14,774 nt of DNA from DATLFP01 sp035540955. Its GTDB lineage: Bacteria; Actinomycetota; Acidimicrobiia; Acidimicrobiales; CADCSY01. The notes beneath the pieces are model-generated. The model saw only the letters and a program-made list of their open reading frames with translations, did not search any database and was not told the origin of the DNA. A program made the translations under genes and the position numbers. Shown here piece by piece: positions 1 to 8,186 of this stretch (positions within the stretch are counted from its first letter, which is position 1; each line of letters begins with the position of its first letter). The stretch covers positions 1 to 14,774 of the forward strand of contig DATLFP010000047.1 in the NCBI GenBank assembly GCA_035540955.1, written 5' to 3'.

Positions 1-1308
1 GTGCAGGATCGGCTCGACGGTGCGGAAGTTGGTGGTGAGCTGGGCGAGGTGGCCGCCCACCGCGTCGCGGGCCCGCAGGAACACGCCGATGTCGGCCCGG
101 CGGAACCGGTAGATCGACTGCTTGGGGTCGCCCACGAAGAACAGCCGGCCGGCCTCGACGGCCACGTCCTCCCACCGCTTGGTTGCAGCGTCGGGATCCG
201 ACGAGCCGATGAGCACCGCCAGCTCGACCTGGATGGGGTCGGTGTCCTGGAACTCATCGAGCAGCAGCCGCTGGTAGCGATGCGCCAGCGCGGCGCGCAC
301 CTCGACGCCGTGGACGGGGTCGCGCAGCACGTGACGGGCCAGCACCAGCAGGTCGTGGAACTCGAGCTCGCCCAGGGCGGCCCGCTCGCGGGCGGCCTCG
401 ACGGTGAAGGCGGCCAGCTCATCGGTGAGGCGCACCAGGCACGCCTGCTGCACCTGCTCGGCCAGGCGATGGGCGCGTGCCTTGACGGCGTCGACCGCGG
501 CGGTCACCGCGTCCTTGTCGGGCCACGACCCCTTGCGGCCGACGGTGCCCGCGCGACTGAGCCGGTCGAGGGCGCGGAGCAGCTCGAGGCGGGCGTCGTC
601 GTCGGGGGCGGCGTGCAGGCGCTCGCCCCAGGCGGCGATGGCCTCGCATCGGACGAGCAGGCCGTCGTCGTCGACCGTGCAGCCGTCGGCCAGCGTCGCC
701 AGGACGGCGAGGTCGGCGTCGAGGTCGTCGAGCACCAGGGCCGGCACCTCGCCGGGCACGACGGCGCCGACGCGCTCGGCCACCAGGTCCCAGCTCTGCC
801 CGAGCTTGGTGGCCGCCTCGTGCAGGTGATCGATGGTGGCGTTGGAGGCCAGCAGCAGCCGCAGCGGCCGCTCGAGGTCGTCGCGCTCGATGATGCGGTC
901 GACGAAGGACTCCCACCGCTCCTCGAACGCCAGCTGCGACGCGATCTCATCGAGCACCGTGACCCGGGGCGGCAGGCCGGCCTCGATCGGATGGGCGGTG
1001 AGGATGCGCTGGGCGAAGGCGTGCAGGGTGCAGATGGCGGCCCGGTCGACGACGGCCAGCGCGGCGGTGCACCGCTCGCTCGCCGGCGCCCGCTTCTCCA
1101 GCTCGGTGCGGATGCGGTCGGCCAGCTCGGCCGCCGCCTTCTCGGTGAAGGTGATCGCCGCGATGCGGTCGGCCTCCACGCCGTCCTCGACGAGGGCGAC
1201 GAACCGGTCGACCAGACAGCTCGTCTTGCCCGAGCCGGCGCCGGCCTCGAGGAACATCGTCTCGCCGAGCCCGGTGCGCACCGCGTCGCGCGCCGCCTGG
1301 TCAGTCAT
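1..1308 (-). CDS. AddA/UvrD-like superfamily 1 helicase, N-terminal 436 residues (C-terminus beyond the left edge)
   Basis: Probable ATP-driven 3'-5' DNA helicase subunit of an AddAB-type complex that processes double-strand breaks for RecA recombination. Read from ATG at 1308, the frame is open to the window edge and shows the SF1A motifs in order: Q motif region (Q4), Walker A GAGSGKT (residues 23-29), motif Ia ITFTEKAAAEL, TLHAFAQRIL, Walker B LLLDEFQDTD (D351, E352), motif III GDPKQSIYRFRRAD (from G393) and the start of motif IV, TTNFR (N427). AddA/RecB-type helicases are usually 1,050-1,200 residues, so well over half is missing; whether a C-terminal nuclease domain exists cannot be seen. 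The start overlaps the AddB-like stop by 8 bp (ATGACTGA), giving the addB-addA order of Bacillus and implying translational coupling. AdnA or a plain UvrD paralog are alternatives, but the partner gene favours AddA. Confidence 0.93.
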   Translation of the reverse strand, partial: MTDQAARDAVRTGLGETMFLEAGAGSGKTSCLVDRFVALVEDGVEADRIAAITFTEKAAAELADRIRTELEKRAPASERCTAALAVVDRAAICTLHAFAQRILTAHPIEAGLPPRVTVLDEIASQLAFEERWESFVDRIIERDDLERPLRLLLASNATIDHLHEAATKLGQSWDLVAERVGAVVPGEVPALVLDDLDADLAVLATLADGCTVDDDGLLVRCEAIAAWGERLHAAPDDDARLELLRALDRLSRAGTVGRKGSWPDKDAVTAAVDAVKARAHRLAEQVQQACLVRLTDELAAFTVEAARERAALGELEFHDLLVLARHVLRDPVHGVEVRAALAHRYQRLLLDEFQDTDPIQVELAVLIGSSDPDAATKRWEDVAVEAGRLFFVGDPKQSIYRFRRADIGVFLRARDAVGGHLAQLTTNFRTVEPILH

Positions 1309-4255
1309 CGAGGGCATCGAGCACCTCCTCGGGCTCGGCCAGCGCCAGGTAGCCGGCGATGGCGGGGTCATGGCGCTTGCGCTCCCACGCCCGGCGGGTG
1401 TCGCGGGTGCCGAGGTCATCCGGCGAGCAGTACCAGCAGTCGTTTCTCGTCCAGGGCCGCTGGGCCGAGGGCCGCAGCGGGAACACCCCGGCCCGGATGC
1501 CGTCGACGATGGTGGCGAGGGCAGCGCCGACGTCGTCGCGCACGGCGGCGGTCACCCGGTAGCCGGTCTGGGCGAAGCCGCCCTTGTTCGAGGTGAACCA
1601 GTAGTAGGCGCGCACGGGGGCGGGGCCGAGGGCGTCGACGGCGGCCGCCGCGTACATGGCCAGCTGCAGGTGGGTGCCGCCCAGGTGGGGGTCGTCCTCG
1701 CTCAGGTCGTTGTAGCCGTAGGTGGAGCCGGTCTTGTAGTCGATGACGACGAGGGTGCCGTCGGCGTCGCGGTCGACCCGGTCGACCGAGCCCCGCATGA
1801 ACACCGACCGGCCGTCGGGCAGCGGGTAGGGCACGCCGTCGAAGCCCAGCTCGGCGTGCACCGGCCGGCCCTCGTCCTCGACGAGGAACCGGTCGAGGTC
1901 GGCGAGGATGCGCTGGCGGTCGCGGCGCCAGAACATGGCCCGGCCCGTCGCCCCCCGGGCCTCGTAGGGGGCGAAGCACTCCTCGGCGATGCGCTCGGCC
2001 ACGAACCGCTCGAGGATCTCGTGCACGAGGCTCCCCTTCTCGTGGGCCTCCATCTCCAGGCGGCGCTCAGGGGCCTCGACCGGCTCGACCCGCAGCAGGT
2101 AGCGGCCGAAGTAGCCGTGCGGGCAGGCGGCGTAGGTCTGAAGCCGGCTGGCCGACACCACGCCCGACGCGGTGTGGTCGGGCAGCAGGTGCGACAGCTC
2201 GCCGAGGTTGCCGTCGAAGCGGGTGAACGCCGTGTCGTTGCGGGCCCGGCCGAGGGTGAGGCCGGCAGCGAGGACGTCGTCGTGCTGTTCGACCGTGTCG
2301 GGGTCGGCGGCCATGGCGGCCAGGCGGTGGTCCTGGGCGGTGGCCGGGAACGGGGTGGTGAGCAGGCCAGCGGTGAACGACGGGATGTCCTCGACGGCGG
2401 CGCCCTGGCCGGCGGTGGCCAGCCAGCGCGACGGCGGGCGCTCGCCGCTGCGGCGCAGGTCGCCCCGGGGCGAGCACAGCACCGCCTCGCTGCCGGCGGC
2501 GGCGATGGCGGCGAGGAGGTGGCGGTGGTCGTCGTGGTGGCGCTCGGTGCGCAGGGCCAGCTCGCCGTTGGCGACGCGGCGCTCGTCGTCGGGCAGCAGC
2601 GAGTCCTCGAGCCGGCGGGCCGGGAACGCCCCCTCGGCCAGGCCCAGCACGATCACCTTGTCGAGGTCGAGGCCCACGGCCATGGAGACGTGGCCCACGA
2701 GCACGCCGTCGCCGAAGCGGCCGACCCGGCGCAGGGCGACGTCGAGCTCGCCGTCGAGGGTGCGGCGGAACACCTCGACGGTGGGCGGCGGGCCGCCTAC
2801 GGCGTCGAGGTGGCCGAGCCGGTCGACGGCGGCCTCGACCCGCTCCGCCGCCTCCCGCTCGTCGTCGGGCCACCGGCGCCGGTGGCGGTCGTCGCCGATG
2901 TGGCGGTCGACGAGCCGCCCGACCCAGGCGGCGAGGTCGCGCCAGCTGTCGTGGTCGCGGCCGGCGGCGAGGTCGGCGCGGAGGCGGTCGACGAACGCGG
3001 CGAGCTCGTCGGCCCGGTCGGCATCGCGGCGGAGGTGCTCGGCCCGCCGGTCCTGGCCCTCGTGGTCGGCGTCCTCGGCCAGGGCGCGCTGCTCGGCCGC
3101 GTAGGTGGCGAGGCGGGGCGCCCAGTCGCGGTCGTCGACGACGCCGGCGTCGCGGGAGATGCGCTCCCACGCCCGGCTCGGTGCCTGCGAGCGGTCGTGG
3201 CCGAGGAGCGGCGCGCCGGTGAGGGCGGCGAGCACGTCGGCCCGCTTGAACCCGCGGTCGGACAGGGCGAGCAGGCTGCGCAGGGTGCGGCCGAGGAGCA
3301 TGTCGCCGAGGTCGCGCACGGGGGCGCCGACGTGGTTGATGCCGGCCGCGGTGAGCTGCTCGTGCACGACACGGGCGTAGGGGTCGGCGGTGCCGTAGAG
3401 GACGGCGATGCGGCCCAGGCGGATGCCGTCGCGCATCCACTGGGTGATGCGGCGGACCGCGGCCCGCACCTCCTCGTCGGGGTCGCTCACGCTGATCACC
3501 TGCGTGGCGATCGGCGGTGTGATGCTCGCGGGGTCGGCGGCGATCAGGGCCCGGGCGTGGGCCTCGAGCACGGGGCGGTCGGCGGCGGCCTCCCCGGTGA
3601 GGCCGACGTTGACGTGCACGGCGCTGTCGGTGGCCGTCGCCAGTGCCTGGAGGAAGGCGGCGCCGGCGGGGCTGAGGTCCTGGAGGAGGTGCACGACGAC
3701 CGGGCCGGGGTGGGTGCCTGCGGCGACGGCGTCGGTGGCGGCGAGGAGGAGGTCGTGCTGGTCGAAGTGGGTGGCCTCGAGGGCGGCGCGGACGGTGCGG
3801 GCGATGCGCACGACGTCGGCGGCCCGGGGAGACTGCGCGGCGAGGGCGTCGAGGGCGGTGTCGGTGACGGCGCTCAGCTCCCGGGTGGCGGCGACGAGGG
3901 CCCGCTCGGTGGCGGGGTGGCCGGCGACGGGTTCGAAGATGCCGGGGTCGTCGGCGAGGACGGTGCGCACGCGCTGTGCGAGGACGGGGGCGGTGGTGGG
4001 CCGGCGGCCGGCGGCGGCGAGGACGGGTCCGCCGAGGCGCTCGGCCAGGCGGTGGAGGGTGACGAAGTCGACCGCGGCGATGCCCCCGGGGCGGGCAGCG
4101 AGGGCCCGGCGGGTCGACACCGCGGCGTAGTTGCTCGGGACGACCACGGTGACGGGGGCGAGGGGGTCGCCGGCCTTCAGCGCGGTGAGCTGGCCGGCGA
4201 GGAGCTCGACCGCGGGACGGCCGTAGGCGGTGGTGGTGACGTCGAAGCCGCTCAC
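1301..4255 (-). CDS. AddB-like PD-(D/E)XK nuclease with inactivated helicase domain
   Basis: Probable nuclease subunit of an AddAB-like DNA-end resection complex, 984 residues. The N-terminal helicase-like domain lacks a Walker A (PSNYAAVSTRR, residues 40-50, sits where it would be), as expected for AddB-type subunits. A motif V-like stretch ending in GLAEGAFPARR lies near residue 540. The C-terminal RecB-family nuclease has H745 (GSLVHEILE), D825 (SVDRVDRD), D839 and K841 (VIDYKTG). Cys711, Cys940 and Cys943 match three of the four iron-sulphur ligands of AddB; the fourth position, expected near 949, is Gly. I start it at GTG 4255, because TACGGT (4268-4263) lies 7 nt upstream and the protein then begins in the usual way; an in-frame ATG at 4411 would add 52 low-quality residues. 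The downstream helicase overlaps it by 8 bp. Family assignment is confident; equivalence to addB rather than another actinobacterial branch is inference. Confidence 0.9.
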   Translation of the reverse strand: MSGFDVTTTAYGRPAVELLAGQLTALKAGDPLAPVTVVVPSNYAAVSTRRALAARPGGIAAVDFVTLHRLAERLGGPVLAAAGRRPTTAPVLAQRVRTVLADDPGIFEPVAGHPATERALVAATRELSAVTDTALDALAAQSPRAADVVRIARTVRAALEATHFDQHDLLLAATDAVAAGTHPGPVVVHLLQDLSPAGAAFLQALATATDSAVHVNVGLTGEAAADRPVLEAHARALIAADPASITPPIATQVISVSDPDEEVRAAVRRITQWMRDGIRLGRIAVLYGTADPYARVVHEQLTAAGINHVGAPVRDLGDMLLGRTLRSLLALSDRGFKRADVLAALTGAPLLGHDRSQAPSRAWERISRDAGVVDDRDWAPRLATYAAEQRALAEDADHEGQDRRAEHLRRDADRADELAAFVDRLRADLAAGRDHDSWRDLAAWVGRLVDRHIGDDRHRRRWPDDEREAAERVEAAVDRLGHLDAVGGPPPTVEVFRRTLDGELDVALRRVGRFGDGVLVGHVSMAVGLDLDKVIVLGLAEGAFPARRLEDSLLPDDERRVANGELALRTERHHDDHRHLLAAIAAAGSEAVLCSPRGDLRRSGERPPSRWLATAGQGAAVEDIPSFTAGLLTTPFPATAQDHRLAAMAADPDTVEQHDDVLAAGLTLGRARNDTAFTRFDGNLGELSHLLPDHTASGVVSASRLQTYAACPHGYFGRYLLRVEPVEAPERRLEMEAHEKGSLVHEILERFVAERIAEECFAPYEARGATGRAMFWRRDRQRILADLDRFLVEDEGRPVHAELGFDGVPYPLPDGRSVFMRGSVDRVDRDADGTLVVIDYKTGSTYGYNDLSEDDPHLGGTHLQLAMYAAAAVDALGPAPVRAYYWFTSNKGGFAQTGYRVTAAVRDDVGAALATIVDGIRAGVFPLRPSAQRPWTRNDCWYCSPDDLGTRDTRRAWERKRHDPAIAGYLALAEPEEVLDALDD

Positions 4256-4262
4256 GTCTCGG

Positions 4263-4268
4263 ACCGTA
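4263..4268 (-). promoter_or_regulatory. -10 box (TACGGT) for the AddB-AddA-like operon
   Basis: TACGGT on the minus strand ends 7 nt before GTG 4255, so the transcript would begin at or next to the start codon (leaderless). No purine-rich ribosome binding site precedes the GTG. No convincing -35 is visible. The rest of the gap to 4530 holds no supported gene. Confidence 0.5.
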
Positions 4269-4530
4269 CGGAGCGGGTGTAGCAGGGAGGGGACGGCCAG
4301 CGCGCCCGGGTCGGCAGCGTCGTTGATGCCGTTGCCGGGCGCGTGGACCCGTCCGCCTGCCTGCACCAGGAACCCCAGTCCTTCGGTGTGGTCGTCCTCG
4401 GACGCCCACACCGCTTCCCGGTCCGCCGTCCCCTACCCCGACGACGGTACGGATGGGCGGTTCCGCTGCCAAGGAGGGTTTTGGGACGGGTTGTCCGGGT
4501 GGTGCTGCGCGTGGTCATCGCGGGCGTTCC

Positions 4531-4536
4531 TACGCT
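4531..4536 (+). promoter_or_regulatory. -10 box (TACGCT) for the small gene at 4543
   Basis: TACGCT ends 6 nt before ATG 4543, the spacing of a leaderless transcript, and supports this ATG over the in-frame ATG at 4453. No matching -35 is obvious. Confidence 0.5.
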
Positions 4537-4542
4537 CGGGTC

Positions 4543-4767
4543 ATGCCCCGGCACGACATCGCCATGACCGTCCCCGACCTCGAGGTGCGGAACAAGGACG
4601 TCGAGATCGCCGTGCGGTCCGACGACGAGCTGCTCGGCACGCTCAAGGTCAGCCGGGGCTCGATCGACTGGTTCCCGGCCAAGGCCCAGCGCGGGTACCG
4701 GCTCGAGTGGGAGCAGTTCGACCGCCTGATGACCGACCACGCCAGCCGCCTGCCAGCGCCGAGCTGA
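4543..4767 (+). CDS. small conserved-looking protein of unknown function, 74 aa
   Basis: I cannot give it a function. The protein is acidic-to-neutral, soluble, without signal peptide or membrane segment, and reads as a compact single domain: a beta-rich first half (VEIAVRSDDELLGTLKVSRG), then SIDWFPAK, then a helix (RLEWEQFDRLMTDH). It resembles short actinobacterial hypothetical proteins, and the 'LGxLKVSRGxIDW' stretch is loosely like small PC4/YdbC-type nucleic-acid-binding proteins; that resemblance is from memory and unverified. ATG 4543 is chosen because of the TACGCT box 6 nt upstream. It is transcribed away from the AddB-like operon and converges on the methyltransferase, whose stop lies 6 bp beyond its own. 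Confidence 0.75.
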   Translation: MPRHDIAMTVPDLEVRNKDVEIAVRSDDELLGTLKVSRGSIDWFPAKAQRGYRLEWEQFDRLMTDHASRLPAPS

Positions 4768-4773
4768 CCTGCC

Positions 4774-5340
4774 CTAGCCCGGCGCCCGGGCCACGGCCGC
4801 CCAACCGAAGTCGTTCACCTTGACGTCGACGTCGACGTAGCCGCACGCCGCCAACCGCGCCGGCAGCGACGCCGGGTCGACGGGCACGTAGGTGTCGCCG
4901 TCGTGCAGCGCCTCCAGGTCGTCGCTGGCCAGGCTGTCGCCGGCGACGAGCACGCCGCCGGGACGCAGCACCCGGGCCACCTCGGCGAACAGCCGGTCCT
5001 GCAACGCAAGCGACGGCACGTGGTGCAGCATCGTGAACGACGTCGCCCCGGAGAAGCGGTCGTCGGGAAACGGCAGGGCGGTGGCGTCGCCCCGCACGAT
5101 CTCCACTGCCGGGTTGGCGGCGAACCGCTCGGTCAGCATGGCCGCCAGGTCATCGTCGATCTCGACCGCGGTGAGGCGGGGCACCGACGTGCCGAGCACG
5201 TCGGTGGTGGCGCCGTAGCCGGGCCCGACCTCGAGCACGTCATCGCCGAGGTCGACGTCGCGCAGCGCCCACGGGAGGATGAAGTCGCGCACGACTGCTC
5301 GCCACTCGTCGCTGCCGCAGATGGCGTGCTGCTCGTTCAC
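4774..5340 (-). CDS. class I SAM-dependent methyltransferase (Methyltransf_11 type)
   Basis: 188-residue Rossmann-fold methyltransferase; it should move a methyl group from S-adenosylmethionine to an unknown, probably small-molecule, substrate. Motif I is VLEVGPGYG (residues 35-43); the acidic residue ending strand 2 is E60 (TAVEID); motif II-like RGDATALPFPDDRF contains D84; SFTMLHHV and the post-motif VARVLRPGGVLVAGD follow. It is short for the family, with little besides the core, so no specificity domain gives the substrate away. The start is GTG 5340: TAGGGT (5354-5349) lies 8 nt upstream and no better start precedes the N-terminal helix. It follows the GHKL ATPase by 40 bp on the same strand, so read-through is possible although it seems to have its own -10. 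Confidence 0.9.
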   Translation of the reverse strand: MNEQHAICGSDEWRAVVRDFILPWALRDVDLGDDVLEVGPGYGATTDVLGTSVPRLTAVEIDDDLAAMLTERFAANPAVEIVRGDATALPFPDDRFSGATSFTMLHHVPSLALQDRLFAEVARVLRPGGVLVAGDSLASDDLEALHDGDTYVPVDPASLPARLAACGYVDVDVKVNDFGWAAVARAPG

Positions 5341-5348
5341 GGCGACGA

Positions 5349-5354
5349 ACCCTA
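5349..5354 (-). promoter_or_regulatory. -10 box (TAGGGT) for the methyltransferase
   Basis: TAGGGT on the minus strand ends 8 nt before GTG 5340, in the gap after the ATPase stop. It suggests independent, nearly leaderless transcription. Confidence 0.45.
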
Positions 5355-5380
5355 CGCGGGCGGGGAAACCACCGGCGTTG

Positions 5381-6937
5381 CTAGGAGGTGGTCGGCGCCC
5401 GTCGGGGCGGCGATCGCCGGGGCAGGTGGCGGCGGACCCGCACGAGCATCCGCACCATCTCCTCGGCGAGGTCGGGCGCCGCCGCGCGCGGGTTGTTGTA
5501 GACGACCAGCTCCTTGGCCACGAGGGTGGCGAGGTAGTCGAGCAGCGACACCTCGTCGTCCTTGACGAGCAGGTAGTCGGCGTGGCGCTCGTTGTAGAGG
5601 ACGACGCGCGACTCGGCGTCGAAGCGGCTGCGCTCCTCGCCCGGATCGGGGTCGGGCTCCACCGACGGCAACGTCGACGTGCGGTGCCGCTCCGGCTTGG
5701 CCGAGGCGACGTCGTCGGTCGGCGGTGACACCGGGTCGCGCGGCGCCGGAAGTGACGGGATCGTCGGCGCCCGCTCGTCGTGGCCGGTGGCGCTCCCGTT
5801 CGATGCCGGCGCGCCGTCGTCCCCATGCGCCGGCTCCAGCAGGCCGCCCTCGCCCGGCTGCGAACCGACCTGCGAGCGCATCGGGTTGTCGAGGTCGGCC
5901 AGCTCCTTGAGCACCCGGCCGAAGATGCGGCGCACCGCGTCGGCCATGCGGTCGGCGGCGGCGGCGCCCACCTCGCGGGTGACGCGCTCGACTGCCTGGC
6001 GCACCGCCGGCTCCACCGAGCGCACGGCGTCGAGGAACACCGGGAACGCCTCGGGGTCGCGCAGGATGGCCCGGCGCCCGGCGCTCTGGTGGAGCGAACC
6101 GAACACCACCTGGCCGGCGACCTGGTCGCTCTCCCACACGCCGCCGGCCAGCTCGTCGAGCTCGGCGAGGTCGTCGATGATCGTGGTGCCGGCCCGGCCC
6201 ACCACCGCAACCCGCCGGCGCCGGCCGTCGGGCGGGGCGACGTAGAGCGAGAACTCGATCCGGCCCCACAGCGTCGGGTGGGCGGGGAGGTCGAGGCGGA
6301 TGCCGTCCGGCTGCTCAGGCGTGACGAGCTCGACGCCCCGGCCCTCCTGCACCTCGATCGTGTAGTCGCCGGCGGCGAGGGCGGCCGACCGGCGCCGGCG
6401 CAGGTAGTCGACGACCTTGCGCTGGGTGAGCATCCGCAGCACGTCGGGGTCGAGGTCGCTGAGGTAGACGGTGGTGCCCGGCAGCTGGCGGGCCCGGCGC
6501 CGCTCGTTCAGCTCGAGGGCGGCGGTCGCCTTGCCCCGCTCGAGGCGGAGGACGCAGGTGCGGTCCTCGCCCTCGGCGCGGGACACGATGTCGCACCGGC
6601 CGCCGAGCTGCTGGAAGGCGAGGATGCCGATCGCCTTCTCGCCGAGGGTGCGCTCGTCGCCCGCCTTCGAGGACTCGAACAGGTTGCGGGCGATGGCCCG
6701 GAGGCGGTCGACGTCCATGCCCCGGCCCACGTCGTCGATGGCGATCATCGGGTAGCGGCCCTTGCGGCGGAGGACGACCCGGATCCGCTCGCCCCGCCGT
6801 CCCGCCTCGATGTACTCATCGGCGGCGTTCGAGACGAACTCGTTCAGGGCGTCCTTGGGGTCCTGGTACGCCTGCCCGCTGACCAGCACCGCCTTGGCCA
6901 GGTTGCCGATCTTCAGCCGCACCTTCTCCTGGGCCAC
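5381..6937 (-). CDS. GHKL-superfamily ATPase (Hsp90/MutL/MORC-like fold), 518 aa
   Basis: Predicted ATP-binding protein with a Bergerat fold, not a sensor kinase: no membrane segment and no histidine dimerisation domain. The N box is ALNEFVSNAADE (E33, N37, D40), the G1 box IDDVGRGMD (D68, G71, G73), and the lid GEKAIGILAF (G99-F108). A middle domain follows (to about residue 340), then a low-complexity Ser/Pro/Asp-rich linker (about 350-425), then a small C-terminal domain with YNERHADYLLVKDDE and LATLVAKELVVYNN. ATPases of this fold often act as ATP-gated dimer clamps; the partner here is unknown. GTG 6937 is chosen over ATG 6994 since the conserved domain begins at once and CAGCCT (6949-6944) lies 6 nt upstream. 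The methyltransferase follows by 40 bp and the DUF2786 gene is divergent, 77 bp away. The fold is confident; the function is not known. Confidence 0.88.
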   Translation of the reverse strand: MAQEKVRLKIGNLAKAVLVSGQAYQDPKDALNEFVSNAADEYIEAGRRGERIRVVLRRKGRYPMIAIDDVGRGMDVDRLRAIARNLFESSKAGDERTLGEKAIGILAFQQLGGRCDIVSRAEGEDRTCVLRLERGKATAALELNERRRARQLPGTTVYLSDLDPDVLRMLTQRKVVDYLRRRRSAALAAGDYTIEVQEGRGVELVTPEQPDGIRLDLPAHPTLWGRIEFSLYVAPPDGRRRRVAVVGRAGTTIIDDLAELDELAGGVWESDQVAGQVVFGSLHQSAGRRAILRDPEAFPVFLDAVRSVEPAVRQAVERVTREVGAAAADRMADAVRRIFGRVLKELADLDNPMRSQVGSQPGEGGLLEPAHGDDGAPASNGSATGHDERAPTIPSLPAPRDPVSPPTDDVASAKPERHRTSTLPSVEPDPDPGEERSRFDAESRVVLYNERHADYLLVKDDEVSLLDYLATLVAKELVVYNNPRAAAPDLAEEMVRMLVRVRRHLPRRSPPRRAPTTS

Positions 6938-6943
6938 GTCCCG

Positions 6944-6949
6944 AGGCTG
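6944..6949 (-). promoter_or_regulatory. weak -10 box (CAGCCT) for the GHKL ATPase
   Basis: CAGCCT keeps the A at position 2 and T at position 6 of TAnnnT and ends 6 nt before GTG 6937, the same geometry as at other starts here. It is weaker than the others because position 1 is not T. Confidence 0.35.
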
Positions 6950-7002
6950 GCACACGGCACCGGCGGGCGTCGCGCATCCGCGTGACTGTCGCACCCCGTC
7001 GG

Positions 7003-7008
7003 CATGAT
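7003..7008 (+). promoter_or_regulatory. weak -10 box (CATGAT) for the DUF2786 gene
   Basis: CATGAT ends 6 nt before ATG 7015. It matches the A and T of TAnnnT but not the first T. It shares the 77-bp divergent gap with the ATPase promoter. Confidence 0.35.
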
Positions 7009-7014
7009 TCGGAC

Positions 7015-8157
7015 ATGGGCGTGCAGAACCGACAGCGGCGGGCGGCGAAGCAGCGGCGGCGGGCGGGCCGCTCGACGCGAGGTGTAGGCGGCGGCCGCCG
7101 GCGGGAGCCGTTCGGGGCGCCGCCCGACGAGCGCGCCGTCTGCGCCGAGCTGGTGTGGGCGGCAGTGGACGAGCTGGTCGGCGGGTCGCTGGTCATCGCC
7201 GTCGACCTGCTGCGGGCGGTCGACGCCGCGCCGCCGGTGTTCGGGGCCGTCCTCGACGACGCCGTCGCTCAGCAGGACGCGCTCGTGCGCCGCCACGGGT
7301 GGACCGATGCCGACCTCGCCGAGGTCCGCCGCCGGCGGCTGACGGTGCCGGCCGGCGCGAGCACCGCCGAAGTCGGGGTGCGATGGCTGGCCGTGCTCGC
7401 CGCGCTCCCGCCCCTGCCGGCGGTGGCGCCGGCGGCGCCGGCGTCGGCGGGCGCGGGTGCGTCGGGTGCCGACGACGCCATGCTGGCCAAGATCCGGGCG
7501 CTGTTGGCCAAGGCCGAGTCGACCACGTTCCCCGAGGAGGCGGAGGCGCTCAGCGCCAAGGCCCAGGAGCTGATGGCCCGGCACCGCATCGACCGGGTGC
7601 TGCTCGACCCCGACGGCGTCGACGACGTCACCGGCCGTCGCATCTGGCTCGACGACCCCTACGCCACCGCCAAGGCCCGGCTGCTCTCCCAGGTGGCGAC
7701 GGCCAACCGGTGCCGGGCGGTCGTGCTCGGCGACCTGGGGTGCGCCCACGTGCTCGGCTTCGCCGCCGACCTCGAGGTCGTCGAGCTGCTCCACACGTCG
7801 CTGCTCGTGCAGGCCACCGCGGCGATGGCCGCCGCCGGGCCCCAGCGCGACCCGCGCGGTCGATCGCGCACACGGTCGTTCCGACAGTCGTTCCTCCTCG
7901 CCTACGCCGCCCGCATCGGCGAGCGGCTGGCGGCCACGGCGACCGCCACCGAGGAGGCGGTCGCCGCCGAGCCGGGGCGGTCGGGGCTGCTGCCGGCCAT
8001 CGTGCGGCGCGACGAGCGGGTCAGCGCGGCGATGCGGGCGGCCTTCCCGAGGGCGACGACGGTGTCCTCGTCGATCACCAACGCCGCCGGGTGGCGGGCG
8101 GGCACGCTGGCCGCCGAGCGGGCCGACCTGTCGGCGGGCCCCGGGCTCGACCGGTGA
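7015..8157 (+). CDS. DUF2786 domain protein, 380 aa
   Basis: Function unknown. An Arg/Lys-rich tail (residues 4-31) suggests nucleic-acid contact. Residues 32-125 are helical and unrecognised, followed by an Ala/Pro/Gly linker (about 126-142). The DUF2786 segment is then clear: MLAKIRALLAKAESTTFPEE...AQELMARHRID (about 145-183). The C-terminal half (ANRCRAVVLGD..., RSFRQSFLLAYAARIGERLA) resembles the domain that commonly follows DUF2786 in proteins from prophages and chromosomes (DUF7168 as I recall it). ATG 7015 is chosen over the in-frame ATG at 6982 because of the CATGAT box 6 nt upstream; no ribosome binding site is visible. It is divergent from the ATPase gene and lies 56 bp before vapB. 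Confidence 0.85.
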   Translation: MGVQNRQRRAAKQRRRAGRSTRGVGGGRRREPFGAPPDERAVCAELVWAAVDELVGGSLVIAVDLLRAVDAAPPVFGAVLDDAVAQQDALVRRHGWTDADLAEVRRRRLTVPAGASTAEVGVRWLAVLAALPPLPAVAPAAPASAGAGASGADDAMLAKIRALLAKAESTTFPEEAEALSAKAQELMARHRIDRVLLDPDGVDDVTGRRIWLDDPYATAKARLLSQVATANRCRAVVLGDLGCAHVLGFAADLEVVELLHTSLLVQATAAMAAAGPQRDPRGRSRTRSFRQSFLLAYAARIGERLAATATATEEAVAAEPGRSGLLPAIVRRDERVSAAMRAAFPRATTVSSSITNAAGWRAGTLAAERADLSAGPGLDR

Positions 8158-8186
8158 GCCCGGGTAGTCCGATGTCCGGGGGGCTG

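Noticed and set aside
1..1596. A plus-strand open frame covering the left edge
   Set aside because: It is antisense to the helicase gene, whose minus-strand frame carries every SF1 motif in order.
833..4282. A 1,149-codon open frame on the plus strand opposite the AddB-like gene
   Set aside because: It is Gly/Val/Ala/Glu-rich with no recognisable domain and is a frame shadow of the minus-strand nuclease, which has complete motifs. High GC removes stop codons from such frames.
4256..4411. Longer AddB-like protein starting at ATG 4411
   Set aside because: The extra 52 residues have no family character, and a TACGGT box sits 7 nt before GTG 4255.
4491..4496. TTGTCC as the start of a RecA-NDp element for the gene at 4543
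   Set aside because: It is 34 nt from the -10 TACGCT, too far for that promoter type, and the following bases do not match.
4343..4567. Small plus-strand open frame in the gap before the gene at 4543
   Set aside because: Arg/Pro/Val-rich, no ribosome binding site or -10 at its start, and it runs into the better supported gene in another frame.
5780..6985. A 401-codon plus-strand frame opposite the GHKL ATPase
   Set aside because: Low-complexity composition and no domain; the minus strand encodes a clear ATPase with N, G1 and lid motifs.
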